A DNA stretch of 16,982 nt from Clostridiales bacterium. Lineage in GTDB: Bacteria; Bacillota_A; Clostridia; Saccharofermentanales; Saccharofermentanaceae. Both the position numbers and the translations under genes were made by a program. The stretch is taken from positions 1 to 16,982 of the forward strand of contig JAGCGE010000244.1 in assembly GCA_017649745.1 (NCBI GenBank), read 5' to 3'. Below, piece by piece: positions 15,093 through 16,982 of this stretch. The notes under the pieces were generated by a model. The model saw only the letters and a program-made list of their open reading frames with translations. It made no database searches and was not told where the DNA came from. Each line of letters opens with the position of its first letter. The stretch's first letter is position 1.

Positions 15093-15167
15093 TGCGGGGT
15101 ATATCAAAGGCAGATTCCCGGGTTCATACCCCGGTGGTTGTCGGTTCGAGTCCGGCCCCCGCTACCA
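15093..15167 (+). tRNA. Initiator tRNA-fMet (CAT)
   Basis: It has the three hallmarks of bacterial initiators: position 1 (T) does not pair with 72 (T) while GCGGGG/CCCCGC do pair; the anticodon stem CCGGG/CCCGG ends in three G-C pairs; and the T-stem GTCGG/CCGGC with flanking bases matches bacterial fMet tRNA closely. Loop TTCATAC, discriminator A, CCA encoded. The D-arm is weak (ATC/GAT). Confidence 0.88.
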
Positions 15168-15272
15168 ATTAGATACTCAGAGACGCGATCTCTCTTAGTA
15201 ATTCGGACGCACACAGCAAATTTTTAAGATAAAACTGTTATAGGGAACTGTTTATTTATGTGTCCGGTATAT
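15168..15272 (+). other. Structured spacer between tRNA-fMet and tRNA-Asp
   Basis: Contains hairpin AGAGA-CGCGA-TCTCT (15,179-15,193) and a longer stem-loop in which CGGAC plus ACA (15,204-15,213, two-base bulge) pairs with TGTGTCCG (15,259-15,266). The enclosed part is AT-rich and holds ACTGTT twice. No T-tract follows, so these do not look like terminators. Confidence 0.4.
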
Positions 15273-15348
15273 GGCGGGTTCGTCTAGCGGTCTAGGATAG
15301 CGGCTTGTCACGCCGCAGACACGGGTTCAATTCCCGTACCTGTCGCCA
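15273..15348 (+). tRNA. tRNA-Asp (GTC)
   Basis: Acceptor GGCGGGT/ACCTGTC with two G-U pairs, anticodon stem GCGGC/GCCGC with loop TTGTCAC, T-stem ACGGG/CCCGT, discriminator G as expected for Asp, encoded CCA. Confidence 0.95.
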
Positions 15349-15358
15349 TTCTTATTAT

Positions 15359-15435
15359 TCCCTCATAGCTCAATTGGATAGAGCACAACGCTACGGACGT
15401 TGGTGTTGTGGGTTCAAGTCCTACTGAGGGAGCCA
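15359..15435 (+). tRNA. tRNA-Arg (ACG)
   Basis: Acceptor TCCCTCA/TGAGGGA perfect, D-stem GCTC/GAGC, anticodon stem CAACG/CGTTG with loop CTACGGA, T-loop TTCAAGT, discriminator G, encoded CCA. A34 would need conversion to inosine by the host TadA to read CGU, CGC and CGA. Confidence 0.95.
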
Positions 15436-15438
15436 TCT

Positions 15439-15514
15439 GGCGGGTTCATCTAAAGGTTAGGATATGAGACCTTCAATCTCATCATATCGGGTTCGAATCC
15501 CATACCCGTCACCA
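15439..15514 (+). tRNA. tRNA-Glu (TTC) with irregular features
   Basis: Acceptor GGCGGGT/ACCCGTC, anticodon stem TGAGA/TCTCA with loop CCTTCAA, discriminator A, encoded CCA. Position 33, nearly always T, is C here. The T-stem has only three good pairs (CGGG opposite CCCA leaves C-A and T-T mismatches). It may be weakly functional. Confidence 0.85.
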
Positions 15515-15520
15515 TATTAT

Positions 15521-15594
15521 TCCCAGGTTGTGTAGTGGTAGCACAGCGGACTTTGGATCCGCTAGCGTTGGTTCGAGCCCAGCCCTGGGAACCA
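15521..15594 (+). tRNA. tRNA-Gln (TTG)
   Basis: Acceptor TCCCAGG/CCTGGGA perfect, D-stem GTGT/GCAC, anticodon stem GCGGA/TCCGC with loop CTTTGGA, T-loop TTCGAGC, discriminator A, encoded CCA. Confidence 0.95.
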
Positions 15595-15596
15595 AT

Positions 15597-15671
15597 TCCT
15601 CTTTAGTTCAATGGACAGAACACGGGTCTTCTAAACCCACGATATAGGTTCGATTCCTATAAGGGGAGCCA
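15597..15671 (+). tRNA. tRNA-Arg (TCT)
   Basis: Acceptor TCCTCTT/AAGGGGA with one G-U, D-stem GTTC/GAAC, loop CTTCTAA in a stem with one C-A mismatch, T-stem ATAGG/CCTAT, discriminator G, encoded CCA. It reads AGA, a codon common in AT-rich phage genes. Confidence 0.93.
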
Positions 15672-15687
15672 AATATAAAATTTATAT

Positions 15688-15777
15688 GGGTCGGTATCCA
15701 AGTCTGGCTAAAGGGGGTAGACTGTAAATCTACTGCGTTTTCACGCTTCGCTGGTTCAAATCCATCTCGGCCCACCA
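15688..15777 (+). tRNA. tRNA-Tyr (GTA)
   Basis: Class II tRNA. Acceptor GGGTCGG/TCGGCCC with wobbles, anticodon stem GTAGA/TCTAC with loop CTGTAAA, long variable arm with GCG-TTTTCA-CGC, T-loop TTCAAAT, discriminator A, encoded CCA. Confidence 0.95.
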
Positions 15778-15783
15778 TTTTAT

Positions 15784-15892
15784 GCGTACTTGGTTTAACG
15801 GGTAAAACGTACCGCCTATTAAGTTCTAGATGGAATAGGGAGAAAGGTTAACATTTCTCAGTAAGATTTAGGTTCGAATCCTAAAGTACGTA
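15784..15892 (+). tRNA. Irregular class II tRNA-like gene, loop shows CTA
   Basis: Acceptor GCGTACT/AGTACGT, D-stem GTTT/AAAC, variable arm GAGAAA/TTTCTC and T-arm TTAGG-TTCGAAT-CCTAA are sound. The anticodon region is about 13 bases too long: CCTATT/AATAGG encloses AAG/TGG mismatches and a loop TTCTAGA whose centre is CTA, complementary to the UAG stop codon. Six bases separate D-stem and anticodon stem. Discriminator A is followed by TCA, not CCA. It could be an amber suppressor, an interrupted tRNA or a decayed copy. Confidence 0.6.
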
Positions 15893-15899
15893 TCATTAT

Positions 15900-15976
15900 C
15901 TCTGTATAGCTCAGTTTGGTAGAGCGCGTGCCTTGGGAGCATGAGGTCGGGGGTTCAAGTCCCTCTACAGAGACCA
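15900..15976 (+). tRNA. tRNA-Pro (TGG)
   Basis: Acceptor CTCTGTA/TACAGAG perfect, D-stem GCTC/GAGC, anticodon stem CGTGC/GCATG with loop CTTGGGA, T-loop TTCAAGT, discriminator A, encoded CCA. Confidence 0.95.
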
Positions 15977-15990
15977 TATTTAACTACATA

Positions 15991-16064
15991 GGGTGCGTAG
16001 CCTAACGGTAGGGCACGTGATTGTGGCTCACGGTATTCCGGTTCGACTCCGGGCGTTCCCTCCA
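15991..16064 (+). tRNA. tRNA-His (GTG)
   Basis: Acceptor GGGTGCG/CGTTCCC with one mismatch and one G-U, D-stem GCCT/GGGC, anticodon stem CGTGA/TCACG with loop TTGTGGC, T-stem TCCGG/CCGGG, encoded CCA. The discriminator is T and the base before position 1 is A, instead of the usual C73 and G-1 of bacterial tRNA-His. Confidence 0.92.
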
Positions 16065-16096
16065 TATAAAAAATTATTTATTCAGGAGGAAAGATT

Positions 16097-16465
16097 ATGG
16101 AAACTCTAAAAAGAAAAATGGTTCTGTCTACGGGCCAGAAAGTAATGGTATTATACATCTCTAAAGAAAAAGACAGACGTACGATTGCGATCGTCAGGGA
16201 CACTGCGAAACTAGCTGACAATCATCTGTCTGAATTAATGGATGTTTACTTCCCGGCGACCATTTATTCTCGGCGCATCAGCGAACGAATCGATATGAAA
16301 GATTATTATCGTGCCGTTGCAAAATGCTGCCCAGAAGATACCTGGAATACTGAAGAAGGTATCGCAGTTGCTGAAGCAAAAATCCGTGCCAAATTAGAAG
16401 GCGCCATTAAAAAACGCAAAACCTATGCGGCACAGTTACTGCATTCAATAGCAGATCAATTATAA
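16097..16465 (+). CDS. Small hypothetical phage protein, 122 aa
   Basis: A basic, soluble-looking protein embedded in the tRNA array, with AGGAGG eight bases before the ATG. The N-terminal third is beta-rich (MVLSTGQKVMVLYISKEKDRRTIAI can be read as strands around a turn). The C-terminal part has AKCCPEDTWNTEEG followed by a long Lys/Ala-rich helix (AEAKIRAKLEGAIKKRK); a motif of this kind, KC-x-PED-x-(F/W) then a basic helix, recurs in small proteins of Firmicutes phages, but I know no function for it. It is flanked directly by tRNA-His and tRNA-Leu and probably shares their transcript. Confidence 0.8.
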   Translation: METLKRKMVLSTGQKVMVLYISKEKDRRTIAIVRDTAKLADNHLSELMDVYFPATIYSRRISERIDMKDYYRAVAKCCPEDTWNTEEGIAVAEAKIRAKLEGAIKKRKTYAAQLLHSIADQL

Positions 16466-16470
16466 GTGCT

Positions 16471-16547
16471 GTCCCTCTATTCCAATCGGCAGAGAAAGCA
16501 CGCTTAGAACGTGTACAGTCAGGGTTCGAATCCCTGGAGGGACACCA
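16471..16547 (+). tRNA. tRNA with TAG anticodon (Leu codon CUA), class I body
   Basis: Acceptor GTCCCTC/GAGGGAC perfect, anticodon stem GCACG/CGTGT with loop CTTAGAA, T-stem CAGGG/CCCTG, discriminator A, encoded CCA. Anticodon TAG predicts Leu, but the variable region is only about five bases, whereas bacterial tRNA-Leu has a long variable arm. The D-stem is weak. Confidence 0.88.
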
Positions 16548-16561
16548 AAAAAGTATGTCAT

Positions 16562-16638
16562 GTCTCCTTAGCTCAGTTGGCTAGAGCATTCGACTTTTAA
16601 TCGAAGGGTCCTGGGTTCAAGTCCCAGAGGAGGCACCA
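16562..16638 (+). tRNA. tRNA-Lys (TTT)
   Basis: Acceptor GTCTCCT/AGGAGGC with one T-G pair, D-stem GCTC/GAGC, anticodon stem TTCGA/TCGAA with loop CTTTTAA, T-stem CTGGG/CCCAG, discriminator A, encoded CCA. Confidence 0.96.
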
Positions 16639-16652
16639 ATCAACTTTTAATT

Positions 16653-16787
16653 AACAAACGTGACGGAATAGGTAGACGCGGTTAATGTGGACTGAGAGTA
16701 GGCGAGCCTGGAGTAAGTACCTTCACTCACGAGGTTGGGAATGGAATAACTGAAATCATGTAAGGTGCAAATCCTTACCGTTTGTTA
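16653..16787 (+). tRNA. tRNA-Leu-like gene with a large insertion in the anticodon region
   Basis: AACAAACG pairs perfectly with CGTTTGTT (16,653-16,660 with 16,779-16,786). The following GTGACGG and GGTAGACGCG match a tRNA-Leu D-arm, and GTAAGG-TGCAAAT-CCTTAC is a T-arm. GGTTA at 16,680-16,684 can pair with TAACT at 16,747-16,751 as an anticodon stem, but 62 bases lie between instead of 7. No CCA follows. The insert is far smaller than a group I intron. Function unresolved. Confidence 0.5.
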
Positions 16788-16796
16788 TAATTTAAT

Positions 16797-16870
16797 GCGG
16801 CTATGATGTAATGGTAGCGTCACAGCCTTCCAAGCTGTTCGTACGGGTTCGAATCCCGTTAGCCGCTCCA
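16797..16870 (+). tRNA. tRNA-Gly (TCC)
   Basis: Acceptor GCGGCTA/TAGCCGC perfect, anticodon stem ACAGC/GCTGT with loop CTTCCAA, T-stem ACGGG/CCCGT, discriminator T, encoded CCA. Confidence 0.96.
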
Positions 16871-16871
16871 C

Positions 16872-16947
16872 AGAGGGATATTTCAACTGGATAGAGCAGC
16901 GGTCTCCAAAATCGCGGATCTGGGTTCGAGTCCTAGTCTCTCTGCCA
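16872..16947 (+). tRNA. tRNA-Trp (CCA)
   Basis: Acceptor AGAGGGA/TCTCTCT with one G-U, anticodon stem GCGGT/ATCGC with loop CTCCAAA, T-stem CTGGG/CCTAG, discriminator G as expected for bacterial Trp, encoded CCA. The D-stem TTTC/GAGC has a mismatch. Confidence 0.93.
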
Positions 16948-16982
16948 CAAAAATAAATAGAGTGTGGGCATGAAAAACTGTA

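Noticed and set aside
15004..15198. Open frame of 64 codons on the plus strand
   Set aside because: It runs through the whole initiator tRNA gene, has no ribosome binding site and no recognisable protein features.
12852..16947. Repeated T-arm sequences as a CRISPR or direct-repeat array
   Set aside because: The recurring GGTTCGAATCC-like segments are tRNA T-arms within different tRNA genes at irregular spacing.
16948..16982. ATG at 16,970 near the window end as a gene start
   Set aside because: Only about four codons are visible and there is no clear ribosome binding site; it could equally precede another tRNA.

Overview
The window looks like the interior of a large tailed-phage genome (or a prophage of that type) whose host is an anaerobic, Firmicutes-like bacterium. 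The reasons are: AT-rich genes packed head to tail on one strand, strong AGGAG-type ribosome binding sites, ATGA start/stop overlaps, a flavin-dependent thymidylate synthase, a radical-SAM activase of the anaerobic ribonucleotide reductase type, a phage-style primase, a Gam-like protein, a stand-alone GroES, and a dense array of tRNA genes with encoded CCA ends. No virion structural gene is present, so phage origin is inferred from gene content and layout.

Layout. (1) 1-4,527: the end of an unidentified gene, a radical-SAM activase, an unknown protein, a Ycf46-type AAA+ ATPase, a small unknown protein, ThyX, and a DUF1257 (Ycf35-like) protein closed by a strong intrinsic terminator. (2) 4,574-12,807: a DUF2997 protein and then a replication/recombination block: UvrD-type helicase, unknown coiled-coil protein, SNF2-type helicase, Gam-like protein, DnaG-type primase, a zinc-ribbon protein and two small proteins, the last resembling a Nudix protein without its catalytic box. 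(3) 12,804-16,982: a consensus sigma-70 promoter opens a tRNA region holding 16 regular tRNAs and 3 irregular tRNA-like genes, with groES and one small unknown gene embedded in it.

The most unusual part is three long gene-free stretches inside the tRNA region (about 13,012-13,434, 13,851-14,653 and 14,718-15,092). They have no credible coding content but many perfect long-range complementary segments and several H-type pseudoknots. The first and third share a nearly identical hairpin and a pseudoknot followed by the same ten bases, so they look like two members of one RNA family. The middle one is about 0.8 kb and in size, ornateness and setting (phage, beside tRNAs) resembles the GOLLD/ROOL classes of giant bacterial RNAs; I cannot say from reading alone whether it belongs to either.

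How it may work together: the activase and ThyX would supply nucleotides; helicases, primase and Gam-like protein would replicate and protect the DNA; the tRNA set, which includes an initiator tRNA and a probable AUA-reading tRNA, would adjust host translation; GroES would redirect the host GroEL. The Ycf46 / DUF1257 / DUF2997 set is a recognisable conserved association of unknown biochemical role.
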